From Flavobacteriales bacterium 33_180_T64 (GTDB lineage: Bacteria > Bacteroidota > Bacteroidia > Flavobacteriales > Flavobacteriaceae): a stretch of DNA of 64,000 nt. Numbering within the stretch: the first letter of the stretch is position 1; the number at the start of each line of letters is the position of its first letter. The DNA is taken from contig MAAQ01000019.1 of NCBI GenBank assembly GCA_002162685.1, positions 39,604 to 103,603 of the forward strand. Reading direction: 5' to 3'. The position numbers and the translations under genes are program-made. Below, piece by piece: positions 1 to 7,746 of this stretch. The notes under the pieces are model-generated. The model did not search any database. It was not told the DNA's origin and saw only the letters and a program-made list of their open reading frames with translations.

Positions 1-43
1 GTATTTTTGTCGTTGCAGCATTATCAAAATAAACAGTCTTCAT
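1..43 (-). CDS. Cysteine desulfurase, N-terminal fragment (runs off left edge)
   Basis: Only the first 14 codons lie in the window. They read MKTVYFDNAATTKI, which matches the N-terminus of class V PLP-dependent cysteine desulfurases (IscS/NifS type); these supply sulfur for Fe-S clusters and tRNA thiolation. The FDNAATT stretch is the family's opening beta-strand. Two further in-frame ATGs lie just upstream (positions 49 and 52). The gene is divergent from the lipoprotein gene that begins at 179. Identity rests on the opening motif alone; the catalytic lysine and cysteine are outside the window. Confidence 0.75.
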   Translation of the reverse strand, partial: MKTVYFDNAATTKI

Positions 44-153
44 ATGCATCATAATTGAAATGCAAAGATGCAACTTTATTACAGTTTATAAAACCTATTC
101 ATCTTCACTTCAAAATATTTTGTTAATGCGACATATTAAACAGACAAATCTTT

Positions 154-161
154 TATTTTTG
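154..161 (+). promoter_or_regulatory. Putative -7 promoter box (TATTTTTG)
   Basis: This matches the Bacteroidota -7 consensus TAnnTTTG. It lies 17 bases before the ATG of the lipoprotein gene at 179. No convincing -33 TTTG is present at the usual spacing, so this is a pattern match only. Confidence 0.35.
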
Positions 162-178
162 TTTCAAAATCTATAACA

Positions 179-1120
179 ATGCGACAATTAGTATATGTAT
201 TTTTAATAGCGCTTTTAGCTGTTTCATGTGATGATGGTGATATTTTTGAAGTCGATTTAGTGTTTGACCAAGAATTAGAACGCTGTGGTGATGATGATAG
301 TGATTCTTATCTTTTATATGATACGAAAACAGATCCTAATGAATCGTTAACCTTAAAATTTCCTGTAAATACAAATACAAAAGCCATTTTTAATCCTATA
401 GATAATTTAGGCGAGCCATTTATACAAACGATTAATGAAAGTTCAATTGCATTTAATTACAGAACTTATACTGGTGATCCTAATGATTTGATATGTCAAA
501 TTATTGCTGAGCCAGGAACTTCAATTATTAATGATTATGAAGCTGCTTCAGGTGCAGATGCGATATTCATATCTACATTTGAAGATGATGATAATGACGG
601 AATTCCTTCAGAAATAGAAGGTCGTGGTGCACTCGATGAAAATGGATTGTATTCAAATGCGCAAGATACCGATGGCGATGGATTACCAGATTATATAGAT
701 GAAGACGATGATAATGATAATATTCTTACAGCTGCTGAAAATCATAATTATGATGAGCTTTTAGGTTTTCAAAATGCACAAAATACAGATTTAGACTTAG
801 CTGGTGGTGACACCACACCAGATTACTTAGATAATGATGATGATGCTGATGGTATATTAACTCGAAATGAAGATGAAGATGGAAATGTTTCGCCTTTAAA
901 TGATTTTGACACTTCAGCTGGGCCAAACAATATCCCAAGATATTTAGACAACGCTGCTACAGATGAATTTACACAAAGTGAATCTTTAGATAATGAATAC
1001 TCAAGAAGCGTAACCGTTAGTGTTACTTTAGAAGATTTAAATATTGACATATTAAATGCAACAACTTTATTTCTAGGAACCTACATTCTTGTTTTAGACA
1101 ACTACAATCCAACAGAATAG
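179..1120 (+). CDS. Lipoprotein with aspartate-rich thrombospondin type 3-like repeats
   Basis: The protein has 313 residues. It begins with a short hydrophobic signal and a lipobox (LAVSC, lipidated Cys about residue 17) followed by acidic residues, so it is probably an outer-membrane or surface lipoprotein. Between residues about 135 and 260 it carries repeated DxDxDG-type segments (for example DDDNDG, DTDGDGLPD and DNDDDADG). These resemble the calcium-binding loops of thrombospondin type 3 repeats common in Bacteroidota surface proteins. No catalytic domain is recognisable. It is transcribed alone, divergent from the cysteine desulfurase and convergent with the Smr-domain gene. Calcium binding is an inference from the acidic loops. 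Confidence 0.8.
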   Translation: MRQLVYVFLIALLAVSCDDGDIFEVDLVFDQELERCGDDDSDSYLLYDTKTDPNESLTLKFPVNTNTKAIFNPIDNLGEPFIQTINESSIAFNYRTYTGDPNDLICQIIAEPGTSIINDYEAASGADAIFISTFEDDDNDGIPSEIEGRGALDENGLYSNAQDTDGDGLPDYIDEDDDNDNILTAAENHNYDELLGFQNAQNTDLDLAGGDTTPDYLDNDDDADGILTRNEDEDGNVSPLNDFDTSAGPNNIPRYLDNAATDEFTQSESLDNEYSRSVTVSVTLEDLNIDILNATTLFLGTYILVLDNYNPTE

Positions 1121-1141
1121 ACAACTGCTTAAGTTTAAGTA

Positions 1142-1687
1142 TTAGGAGTTTTGATAAATATAAACTTCGGTAGCACCTAGACCATATTTTTGATAATCGG
1201 CTGCATAATATTTCACATTGTCGTAACGCCCAAATAGATATTCTAATTCTGCTTTTAGAACGCCTTCACCAACACCATGGATGAATACGACTTTTTGAAT
1301 GCGTTTCTTAATTGCGAATTCTAACTTATGCCTTGCGGTATCCATCTGAAGATTTAACATATCAAAATTACTCATATACTTATTTGAAGTGGTAATTTGA
1401 TGGATATGTAAATCCACTTCCATCGCTGGAAGATTACGGTCTTTGGGCTTTACTTTAATAGATTTACGCTTAGGTGATTGCTCTTTTTCATCTATAACAG
1501 CATCGATATCTGTATTAGGAAACAATTGAGACGACAAGGTTTTATTTTTTATAACTTCGGAAACTAAAAACTCCATATCAAAACCATCATCAGTTTCAAT
1601 AATTAGAGTTGCACCAGAAATACGAGTAATTACACCATTGATATCCTCATCTAAAACAGATATAAAATCACCAACTTTAAGATGCAT
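1142..1687 (-). CDS. DUF2027 / Smr-domain protein
   Basis: The protein has 181 residues. The N-terminal third (about 1-70) is a small beta-rich region of the DUF2027 type. The C-terminal part (about 90-181) is a Smr domain, the fold found at the end of MutS2. It shows the DLHIH variant of the usual LDLHG motif, a run of basic residues, and the HGVGEG.L loop. Smr domains act as nucleases or nucleic-acid binders. Here the activity is unknown, and the variant DLHIH motif should be noted. The start codon overlaps by one base with the stop of the upstream two-TM protein gene (TAATG), so the two are translationally coupled. Confidence 0.85.
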   Translation of the reverse strand: MHLKVGDFISVLDEDINGVITRISGATLIIETDDGFDMEFLVSEVIKNKTLSSQLFPNTDIDAVIDEKEQSPKRKSIKVKPKDRNLPAMEVDLHIHQITTSNKYMSNFDMLNLQMDTARHKLEFAIKKRIQKVVFIHGVGEGVLKAELEYLFGRYDNVKYYAADYQKYGLGATEVYIYQNS

Positions 1688-1881
1688 TATTCGTTGTTTT
1701 GATTATCATTTTCATCACTATCATTTTTACTCGGAATGTTCCGCGAAATACTATAAATTCCAAGCATTAAAACCACGATTCCTCCTATCAAAATATACTG
1801 GTTTTGTTGCTCTTGAGCTTGTGCGTAAATAGCTATAATTGCGCCAATTACGATTAATATATAACTTACTGTTCTAGACAT
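1687..1881 (-). CDS. Small two-TM membrane protein
   Basis: The protein has 64 residues with two predicted membrane helices (about 5-20 and 29-45) and a hydrophilic Asn/Asp/Glu-rich C-terminal tail. It lies directly upstream of the Smr-domain gene, and their stop and start codons overlap by one base, so the two are very probably cotranscribed. No family function is recognisable. The conserved-looking hairpin and the tight coupling support a real gene. Confidence 0.65.
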   Translation of the reverse strand: MSRTVSYILIVIGAIIAIYAQAQEQQNQYILIGGIVVLMLGIYSISRNIPSKNDSDENDNQNNE

Positions 1882-1968
1882 AAAATGTTGATTATCGATG
1901 AATCTATGTAATTAAACGAAATTACAGTTTTAAAATTTTAATTCAGTAATCAAACTTGTTTTTTTATA

Positions 1969-1976
1969 TATATTTG
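1969..1976 (+). promoter_or_regulatory. Putative -7 promoter box (TATATTTG)
   Basis: This is a TAnnTTTG match about 45 bases before the ATG of the T9SS cargo gene at 2021, inside an AT-rich intergenic stretch. There is no clear -33 element. Confidence 0.35.
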
Positions 1977-2020
1977 AATATCCCCACACATTTACTTATT
2001 ATAACTTATTATTCTAGATA

Positions 2021-3838
2021 ATGAATCGTATACTTATATCCCTCATAGTGCTAACCTCATATAGTGTCTCTGCACAACTTACAGTAAGAAATGGTGCTTA
2101 CCTTTTTATTTCAGACGAGGTTGTTTTTGTTAATGATAATGTCAATTTACAAGAGGCAGATTCTAAAATTTACCTTAGAAATGAAGCGCAATTAATACAA
2201 GGTACTGGCGGAACTGGTAATACTGGAATTGGAGAATTAAGTGTTTACCAAACAGGGACGGCTAATAACTTTGCATATAATTATTGGTGTTCGCCTGTAG
2301 GCAATAACTCTGCGGTGTTCGGTAATGAAAATGCAAGAGTAGATTTAATTGATGAGGCAACTAATATTGTCACAGCAGCCGATCCAACAGGATTAATTTC
2401 TAGTGCAGATGCCAATTTTATATCTGCATATAATGGGACAGCATCACCTTTAGCGATATCAAATCGTTGGTTATATTCTTATGTGACATCTGATGACTAT
2501 TCTGAATGGGTTGTCTTAGATGAAAACTCTCCTATTCAACCTGGCTTAGGCTATACCATGAAAGGTATAGAAACTGGCGGACAATTATATGATTTTAGAG
2601 GAAAGCCAAACAACGGAACTATTTCAAATAATATAGCTGCAGATCAGTTTACACTTATTGGCAACCCATACCCTTCTGCAATAGATGCATTATCATTTAT
2701 TCATGACACACAAAACACAAATATTGATACTGATGGTGTATTAGCACCAGTAACGACAGGTGCATTATATTACTGGGAACAACAACCTACAAATCATTAC
2801 ACAGCCAATTATATTGGCGGTTATGCGACATACACTATTTCGGCTGGAGGTATTGAAACATTTGTTCCAGCAACATTTTTTGCTTATGATGACTTTGGTA
2901 ATGCTATACCATTACCTCCGCCAGGATCTACAGGGAGTAAAATAGCAAAGCGTTATATTCCAATTGGACAAGGTTTTATGGTAGAAGGTGCTACCTCTAC
3001 ACCTGGAGGATCTCAAGTATATGTAAAAAATGCACATCGTATTTTTGAAAAAGAATCTGGAGGAAATAGTTCTTTCTTTAGAACGTCTGAAGCTAATACT
3101 AATGGTGTTTCAGATAACAATACTCAATACAATGAATTAGGGTTAAACATTTTACCAAGTGACTTTAAACGCTTTAGATTGAATGTTATTTTTAATAATA
3201 ATTTTACGAGACAATTAGTTCAAAATTTTCATAATACTGCTACAGATGAATTTGATTATGGCTTAGAAGCTAAAGCTGCAAGTGACTCGCCAAATGATAT
3301 TTCTTGGATTTTAAATGATGTGCCTTATGCCATACAAGCTCATGATTTTGATGTTCAAAAGAGAATCCCTTTAGTTATTAAACTTGAGGTGCAGCAATCT
3401 TTAGATTTTAGTATTTTTGACATCCAAAATTTTGACACCTCTCAAGCTATATTTTTGCATGATATAGAAACCGATTTATATGTAAATTTAAGACAACAAA
3501 ACTATAGCATTAATTTAGCTGCTGGAGATTACATTAATCGTTTTGAAGTCACATTTCTAGCAGAAACTTTAAGCACTCAAGAGATTACTGATCATGATTT
3601 TGATATCTATCAAAACATTAAAAATTCTGAATTAGTTTTATTAAATCCTAATGACTTAAATATTAAAACGGTATCATTAATTGATGTGACAGGAAAACGT
3701 CTTATAAATTCCCGAAACATTGGTAATCAAAGTGATTATCGCTTTTCAACAAAATCTTTTAGTGATGGTGTATATATTGTAACTATCACAGTTGATAATA
3801 ATCAAGCAATTTCTAAAAAGATTGTTATTAAAAACTAG
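2021..3838 (+). CDS. T9SS type A sorting domain-containing secreted protein
   Basis: The protein has 605 residues with an N-terminal signal peptide (about 1-19, ending near VSA). A long beta-rich central region contains short motifs such as the GNPYPSAID block, which recurs in Bacteroidota secreted proteins of unknown function. The last ~75 residues form a Por/T9SS C-terminal sorting domain, with VSLIDVTGKRL, a GVYIVTI strand and the terminal KKIVIKN. It is therefore exported by the Sec pathway and then by the type IX secretion system to the cell surface or medium. No enzymatic motif is visible. It is monocistronic, and the DUF2752 gene follows after a promoter-like sequence. Confidence 0.88.
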   Translation: MNRILISLIVLTSYSVSAQLTVRNGAYLFISDEVVFVNDNVNLQEADSKIYLRNEAQLIQGTGGTGNTGIGELSVYQTGTANNFAYNYWCSPVGNNSAVFGNENARVDLIDEATNIVTAADPTGLISSADANFISAYNGTASPLAISNRWLYSYVTSDDYSEWVVLDENSPIQPGLGYTMKGIETGGQLYDFRGKPNNGTISNNIAADQFTLIGNPYPSAIDALSFIHDTQNTNIDTDGVLAPVTTGALYYWEQQPTNHYTANYIGGYATYTISAGGIETFVPATFFAYDDFGNAIPLPPPGSTGSKIAKRYIPIGQGFMVEGATSTPGGSQVYVKNAHRIFEKESGGNSSFFRTSEANTNGVSDNNTQYNELGLNILPSDFKRFRLNVIFNNNFTRQLVQNFHNTATDEFDYGLEAKAASDSPNDISWILNDVPYAIQAHDFDVQKRIPLVIKLEVQQSLDFSIFDIQNFDTSQAIFLHDIETDLYVNLRQQNYSINLAAGDYINRFEVTFLAETLSTQEITDHDFDIYQNIKNSELVLLNPNDLNIKTVSLIDVTGKRLINSRNIGNQSDYRFSTKSFSDGVYIVTITVDNNQAISKKIVIKN

Positions 3839-3861
3839 ATCTCTGATTGTTTCAATTTTAT

Positions 3862-3869
3862 TACTTTTG
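3862..3869 (+). promoter_or_regulatory. Putative -7 promoter box (TACTTTTG)
   Basis: This is a TAnnTTTG match about 20 bases before the ATG at 3890. It would separate transcription of the DUF2752/CCC-motif pair from the preceding T9SS gene. Confidence 0.35.
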
Positions 3870-3889
3870 TTCGACAAATAGTATCAATT

Positions 3890-4180
3890 ATGATGTCTCC
3901 AGAAGACTACATGTTACCATGTTTAAATAAAAAATTATTGGGTTTTGACTGCATGGGATGTGGTATTCAACGCTCATTTGCTTTGATATTACAAGGTGAC
4001 TTAATTGGCGCTTTCTATATGTATCCAGCTATTTTTACTCTAATAGCTTTTTTTGGCTTCGTAATATTAAATGCTTTCAAAAACTTTAAAAATTCTAATA
4101 AAATTATTGTTACTTTAGCGATAATTAATATCATTCTTATTTTAGGAAATTTTATTTTAAAACTAATTAATCAAATTTAA
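3890..4180 (+). CDS. DUF2752 family membrane protein
   Basis: The protein has 96 residues. It carries the family signature C-M-G-C-G-x-Q-R (about residues 21-28) followed by a hydrophobic helix, and then two further membrane segments (about 43-62 and 73-93). DUF2752 proteins are small inner-membrane proteins of unknown function, often encoded next to other small membrane proteins. Here the CCC-motif protein follows after only six bases, so the two probably form an operon. The two close cysteines could bind metal or form a disulfide; that is inference. Confidence 0.85.
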   Translation: MMSPEDYMLPCLNKKLLGFDCMGCGIQRSFALILQGDLIGAFYMYPAIFTLIAFFGFVILNAFKNFKNSNKIIVTLAIINIILILGNFILKLINQI

Positions 4181-4186
4181 CTTATT

Positions 4187-4522
4187 ATGGAACAACAAAA
4201 ACTTAATCCTGCAATTGTATATGTATTAGCTGTTGTCGGCTTTTTATGCTGCTGTATTGGTGGTATTGGTTTTATTTTTGCTGGGATAGCTTATTTTATT
4301 GCACAAAGCAAACTTAAACAAGCTGCAGCGAGTCCTCAGGATTATGATCAATCATCTGTAAAGGCTATGAATACAGCTAAAATTGTTGCAATGGTCGTCT
4401 TAATAATAAATGTATTATACCTATTGTTAACTGTTTATAGAATCTACACAATTGGTTGGGATGAACTTACGGATACATTCATGAAAAGTTATGAAGAAGC
4501 TGTAAAAGCTCAAGGTCAATAA
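4187..4522 (+). CDS. CCC-motif small membrane protein (DUF4190-like)
   Basis: The protein has 111 residues. The first membrane helix (about 9-37) contains three consecutive cysteines at about 21-23 in a Gly-rich context, the feature that names this family in Bacteroidota. A second helix covers about 65-84, followed by an acidic, amphipathic tail. The function is unknown. It lies six bases downstream of the DUF2752 gene, a pairing that I believe recurs in flavobacteria. A strong hairpin terminator follows at 4541-4576. Confidence 0.8.
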   Translation: MEQQKLNPAIVYVLAVVGFLCCCIGGIGFIFAGIAYFIAQSKLKQAAASPQDYDQSSVKAMNTAKIVAMVVLIINVLYLLLTVYRIYTIGWDELTDTFMKSYEEAVKAQGQ

Positions 4523-4540
4523 ACCTTAATTATAATATAC

Positions 4541-4576
4541 AAAAAAGCGCTTTTAATAATTTAAAAGCGCTTTTTT
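4541..4576. terminator. Bidirectional intrinsic terminator
   Basis: A perfect 14-base inverted repeat (left arm 4541-4554, right arm 4563-4576, eight-base loop) has an AAAAAAGCGC core and flanking A and T tracts on both sides. It lies between the convergent CCC-motif gene and the ornithine aminotransferase gene and can serve both. Confidence 0.85.
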
Positions 4577-4598
4577 CATATCCCAAAGTTAATCGATA

Positions 4599-5843
4599 TT
4601 AAACCTCAAATTCTTTTAATGTCTTAGTTATTATAGATACACAATCTAGTAATTGTTCTTTAGTAATAACTAATGGCGGTGCAAAACGAATAATATTCCC
4701 ATGGGTTGGTTTCGCTAATAATCCATTATCACGAAGCGCCATACATATATTCCAAGCAGTATCACTATCTTCATCATCATTAATGACAACAGCATTCAAT
4801 AATCCTTTTCCTCTAACAAGATTTGCTATAGTGCTCGTTTCAATAAATTTAGATAATTCGCTTCTAAATAGTTGCCCTAACGTTTCTGCATTATTAGCTA
4901 AATCTTCGTCACGAACCACTTCAAGTGCAGCAATTGCTACAGCTGCGGCAATTGGATTTCCTCCAAATGTACTTCCATGGTTTCCTGGTTTGATGACATT
5001 CATAATAGCATCATCAGCAAGTACTGCTGAAACCGGATAAGCACCACCAGATAATGCTTTACCAAGTATCAAAACATCAGGTTTTACATTTTCGTGGTTT
5101 ACAGCTAGTAATTGTCCTGTTCTTGCAATTCCTGTTTGTACTTCATCAGCAATAAATAATACGTTATGCTTCTCACATAGCGCTTTAGCTTGAGATAAAT
5201 AACCATCAGTTGGTACATAAACACCTGCTTCGCCTTGAATGGGTTCAACTAGGAATCCAGCAACATTCTTATTGTTTTCTAAAGCACTTTCCAATGCTTG
5301 AAGATTATCGTATTCAATTTTTATAAACCCGTCTGTATAAGGTCCAAAATTCTTTCTAGCAACAGGATCATTACTAAATGAAATAATCGTTGTTGTTCTT
5401 CCATGAAAATTATTCTCACAGACAATGATTTCAGCTTTGTTTTCAGCAATACCTTTGACTTCATATGCCCATTTTCTACAAATTTTCAAAGCAGTTTCTA
5501 CCGCTTCGGCACCTGTATTCATTGGTAATAACTTATCAAAGTTAAAATACTCAGAGGCAAACTTTTCATATTTACCTAGTACATCATTATAAAATGCTCT
5601 AGATGTCAAGCTCAACGTTTGAGCTTGTTTTGTCATTGCATCTACAATTTTCGGGTGACAATGCCCTTGATTTACAGCAGAGTAAGCAGATAGGAAATCG
5701 TAATATTTTTTACCTTCTACATCCCAAACATACACACCTTCTCCTCTATTTAATACTACAGGTAGTGGATGGTAATTGTGTGCACCATACTTGTTTTCTA
5801 AATCGATCGCTTCCTGCGACGTTAATTGGTCTAAAACAGCCAT
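4599..5843 (-). CDS. rocD: Ornithine--oxo-acid transaminase
   Basis: This class III PLP-dependent aminotransferase converts ornithine and 2-oxoglutarate to glutamate semialdehyde and glutamate, linking arginine and proline metabolism in the cytosol. I chose the start at 5843 ([10 protein letters not shown]), giving 414 residues, because the 11 extra N-terminal residues of the longer frame are Lys/Ile-rich and unlike the family. Visible signatures are [14 protein letters not shown] near the N-terminus, FHGRTT, the [13 protein letters not shown] block and the [10 protein letters not shown] motif with the PLP-binding lysine. The length fits the family. It is monocistronic, with a shared terminator downstream. 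Confidence 0.95.
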   Translation of the reverse strand: MAVLDQLTSQEAIDLENKYGAHNYHPLPVVLNRGEGVYVWDVEGKKYYDFLSAYSAVNQGHCHPKIVDAMTKQAQTLSLTSRAFYNDVLGKYEKFASEYFNFDKLLPMNTGAEAVETALKICRKWAYEVKGIAENKAEIIVCENNFHGRTTTIISFSNDPVARKNFGPYTDGFIKIEYDNLQALESALENNKNVAGFLVEPIQGEAGVYVPTDGYLSQAKALCEKHNVLFIADEVQTGIARTGQLLAVNHENVKPDVLILGKALSGGAYPVSAVLADDAIMNVIKPGNHGSTFGGNPIAAAVAIAALEVVRDEDLANNAETLGQLFRSELSKFIETSTIANLVRGKGLLNAVVINDDEDSDTAWNICMALRDNGLLAKPTHGNIIRFAPPLVITKEQLLDCVSIITKTLKEFEV

Positions 5844-5980
5844 TTTAATTTTGTTTTTAATTAATAAAATAACCATTCCTTATCTACCTTTATTCTTTCA
5901 GAGAGACTGAAAAAGCAGCGTGGGAAAGAAATCATCCCTAAGGTTTGCAAATTAATGAATATTAGTTGCTTCTTAAAATC

Positions 5981-6367
5981 TTATTGTGACAATTTTCCAG
6001 ACAATGAAGACACTTGTAATTCTAAGCGCTTTATTTCTCTCAATACAGCATTCTTGTCCATTTGCATCCAAGCAAAAACCTTAAGCATGCTCACGCCTAA
6101 TAAAAACACAAGACTACCAATTCCCCATTTTAAAAGCTCATTTGTTTCTGTCGTGTCAAAAAACTGAATTACACAGTACACAAAGAAACCAAAGAAAACA
6201 ACGGTCATTATATTCATTAAAATAATTATCCATTTATTTTTCCCTGTAAACAAGCCACTTATCATAGCTAAAACGTTTTGCTCTTCTAAAGAATCATAAA
6301 ATTTTGCTTCTTCTTCGGTTAAGGTCTCTTTTATTAATTGATCAATATCATCCATATTAGTTTTCAT
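5981..6367 (-). CDS. Two-TM membrane protein downstream of ECF sigma factor
   Basis: The protein has 128 residues. It has a soluble acidic N-terminus, two membrane helices (about 46-69 and 80-100) and a C-terminal coiled-coil segment (about 104-124). It is the last gene of an operon behind the ECF sigma factor (69-base gap). That position suggests a membrane-bound modulator, possibly an anti-sigma factor. I see no zinc-binding HxxxCxxC anti-sigma motif, so the role is inferred from context only. It resembles the DUF6768-type proteins found beside sigma factors in flavobacteria. Confidence 0.75.
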   Translation of the reverse strand: MKTNMDDIDQLIKETLTEEEAKFYDSLEEQNVLAMISGLFTGKNKWIIILMNIMTVVFFGFFVYCVIQFFDTTETNELLKWGIGSLVFLLGVSMLKVFAWMQMDKNAVLREIKRLELQVSSLSGKLSQ

Positions 6368-6436
6368 AGTATTACATTTTATAGAACGTTATATTTATTA
6401 TATGCATCTAATAAATATTAAGCTCTTGGTTATTAT

Positions 6437-6985
6437 TTATTGCCTATTGTTGGCTTTTAAAATTTGTTTTAATTTCTCTCTTGCATGAAACAGCCTCGAT
6501 TTTACTGTTCCAATAGATAGATTTAACATGTCACTAATTTCTTTTAACGAATACGCTTCTTTATAAAACAACTTAATAGTAACTTGTTGTTCAATTGTTA
6601 AACTCAAAATCGCTTTCAGTAAGTCTTCTTTAAGCTGAGTGTTTTCATTGTAGATCTCATCATAAACTGATTGTTCATATTTAAATTCTTTTTGTTTCAA
6701 CAGTTCACGATTACGTTTTCTTAAAGCATCTAACGATTTAGAGTACACTATTTGTTTTGACCAACTACCAAAACTAGAGCTGTTTTCAAGTTTGTCTAAT
6801 TTATCTATTATTGTTCTCCAGCTTTCTTGAGCAATATCTTTTGATAAATCAGCATCTTTAACAATCCAATACGCCTTTTTACAAAATATAACATGCCATC
6901 GTTTTACTAATTGAGCCAATGCATTTTTATCTCCTGCATTATAGGCTTCAATTAATTTGACATCTATATGTTTATTTGTTTTCAA
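6437..6985 (-). CDS. ECF-type RNA polymerase sigma factor
   Basis: The protein has 182 residues. Sigma region 2 spans about 22-92 (with DADLSKDIAQESW, the polymerase-contacting helix) and region 4 about 123-175, ending in a helix-turn-helix (LKEISDMLNLSIGTVKSRL). The reading frame opens with TTG directly after the TAA stop of the upstream SRPBCC gene, with no base between; no in-frame ATG lies nearby before region 2. This arrangement implies translation by reinitiation. The operon order is SRPBCC protein, sigma factor, two-TM protein. Confidence 0.9.
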   Translation of the reverse strand: MKTNKHIDVKLIEAYNAGDKNALAQLVKRWHVIFCKKAYWIVKDADLSKDIAQESWRTIIDKLDKLENSSSFGSWSKQIVYSKSLDALRKRNRELLKQKEFKYEQSVYDEIYNENTQLKEDLLKAILSLTIEQQVTIKLFYKEAYSLKEISDMLNLSIGTVKSRLFHAREKLKQILKANNRQ

Positions 6986-7492
6986 TTAAGCGTGTTTTGT
7001 TTTGAAAGTCTTTCTCTTATAAATTTCTCTTAAGAATATAACCCAAAAACTATATTTAGTAGTTTTAATTTTAGTTGAAAAATGATTTTCAACTTTATCA
7101 AAAGCTTCTTCTATTAATGCATCGTGTAACCAACGTATCACAAAAACCCAAAAAAAACTAGCTTTTATAGTTGTTTTCATTTGTATGACATGACTAATCT
7201 CAGTAGTTATATGATCTATGCTCTTAATCTTAAATTCGTGTGTACCATTAAACCCCTCAGGCTCATAAAATCTAAATTTTATACTATTATCTTCTTCAAA
7301 TTTAATAATAGTATAACGAATTCTTCCATGACCGCCTTTACTACCATGCTTTATTCCTTCTTTAAATTTTATGGCTGGCCAGTTTTCATAAGGCCAAATT
7401 TTATCCTCAGGTGTTCCCAACGTTTTAAATACTTTAGAAACATCATCTTTAGATTGCTTTAAAATACGTTTATGATTATTTATTACTCTCAT
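6986..7492 (-). CDS. SRPBCC-fold (START/AHSA1-like) protein
   Basis: The protein has 168 residues. The sequence fits the helix-grip SRPBCC fold used for binding hydrophobic ligands: an N-terminal strand, then a helix with VFKTLGTPEDKIWP, several strands (RIRYTIIKF and IKFRFYEPEGF) and a long C-terminal helix (about 120-142). Its ligand is unknown. It is the first gene of the operon with the ECF sigma factor, and its stop codon abuts the sigma start. It may therefore be a sensor or a co-regulated stress protein; that is inference. Confidence 0.7.
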   Translation of the reverse strand: MRVINNHKRILKQSKDDVSKVFKTLGTPEDKIWPYENWPAIKFKEGIKHGSKGGHGRIRYTIIKFEEDNSIKFRFYEPEGFNGTHEFKIKSIDHITTEISHVIQMKTTIKASFFWVFVIRWLHDALIEEAFDKVENHFSTKIKTTKYSFWVIFLREIYKRKTFKTKHA

Positions 7493-7718
7493 ACTCTAAA
7501 GACGCAAAAAAAACAAAAAGGTTCATTATATTTTGACTTTTTTAATGTATTTATTTGAAATTCTCTTAGTGTCTATGTTTAGACTGATGAATTTCATTTA
7601 AATAGCACTATTTTTTTTGACTTACAGTAATTGTCTAGAATATATAACACCTCAAATAAATATTAAGTTATCAAAATTTTACTGACTAATTTCTATATAA
7701 CTATTTGCAAAATAAAGA

Positions 7719-7726
7719 TATCTTTG
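7719..7726 (+). promoter_or_regulatory. Putative -7 promoter box (TATCTTTG)
   Basis: This is a TAnnTTTG match 20 bases before the ATG of the RlmD-like gene. The preceding bases TTGCAAAATAAAGA closely resemble those before the box at 12090 (TTGCAAAAATAAAG), so both promoters share an extended sequence. Confidence 0.4.
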
Positions 7727-7746
7727 CAGTCTAATTATTTTAAATA

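Noticed and set aside
4783..5040. Open frame opposite the ornithine aminotransferase gene
   Set aside because: It is a shadow in the complementary strand of a well-conserved gene, with no start context or family resemblance.
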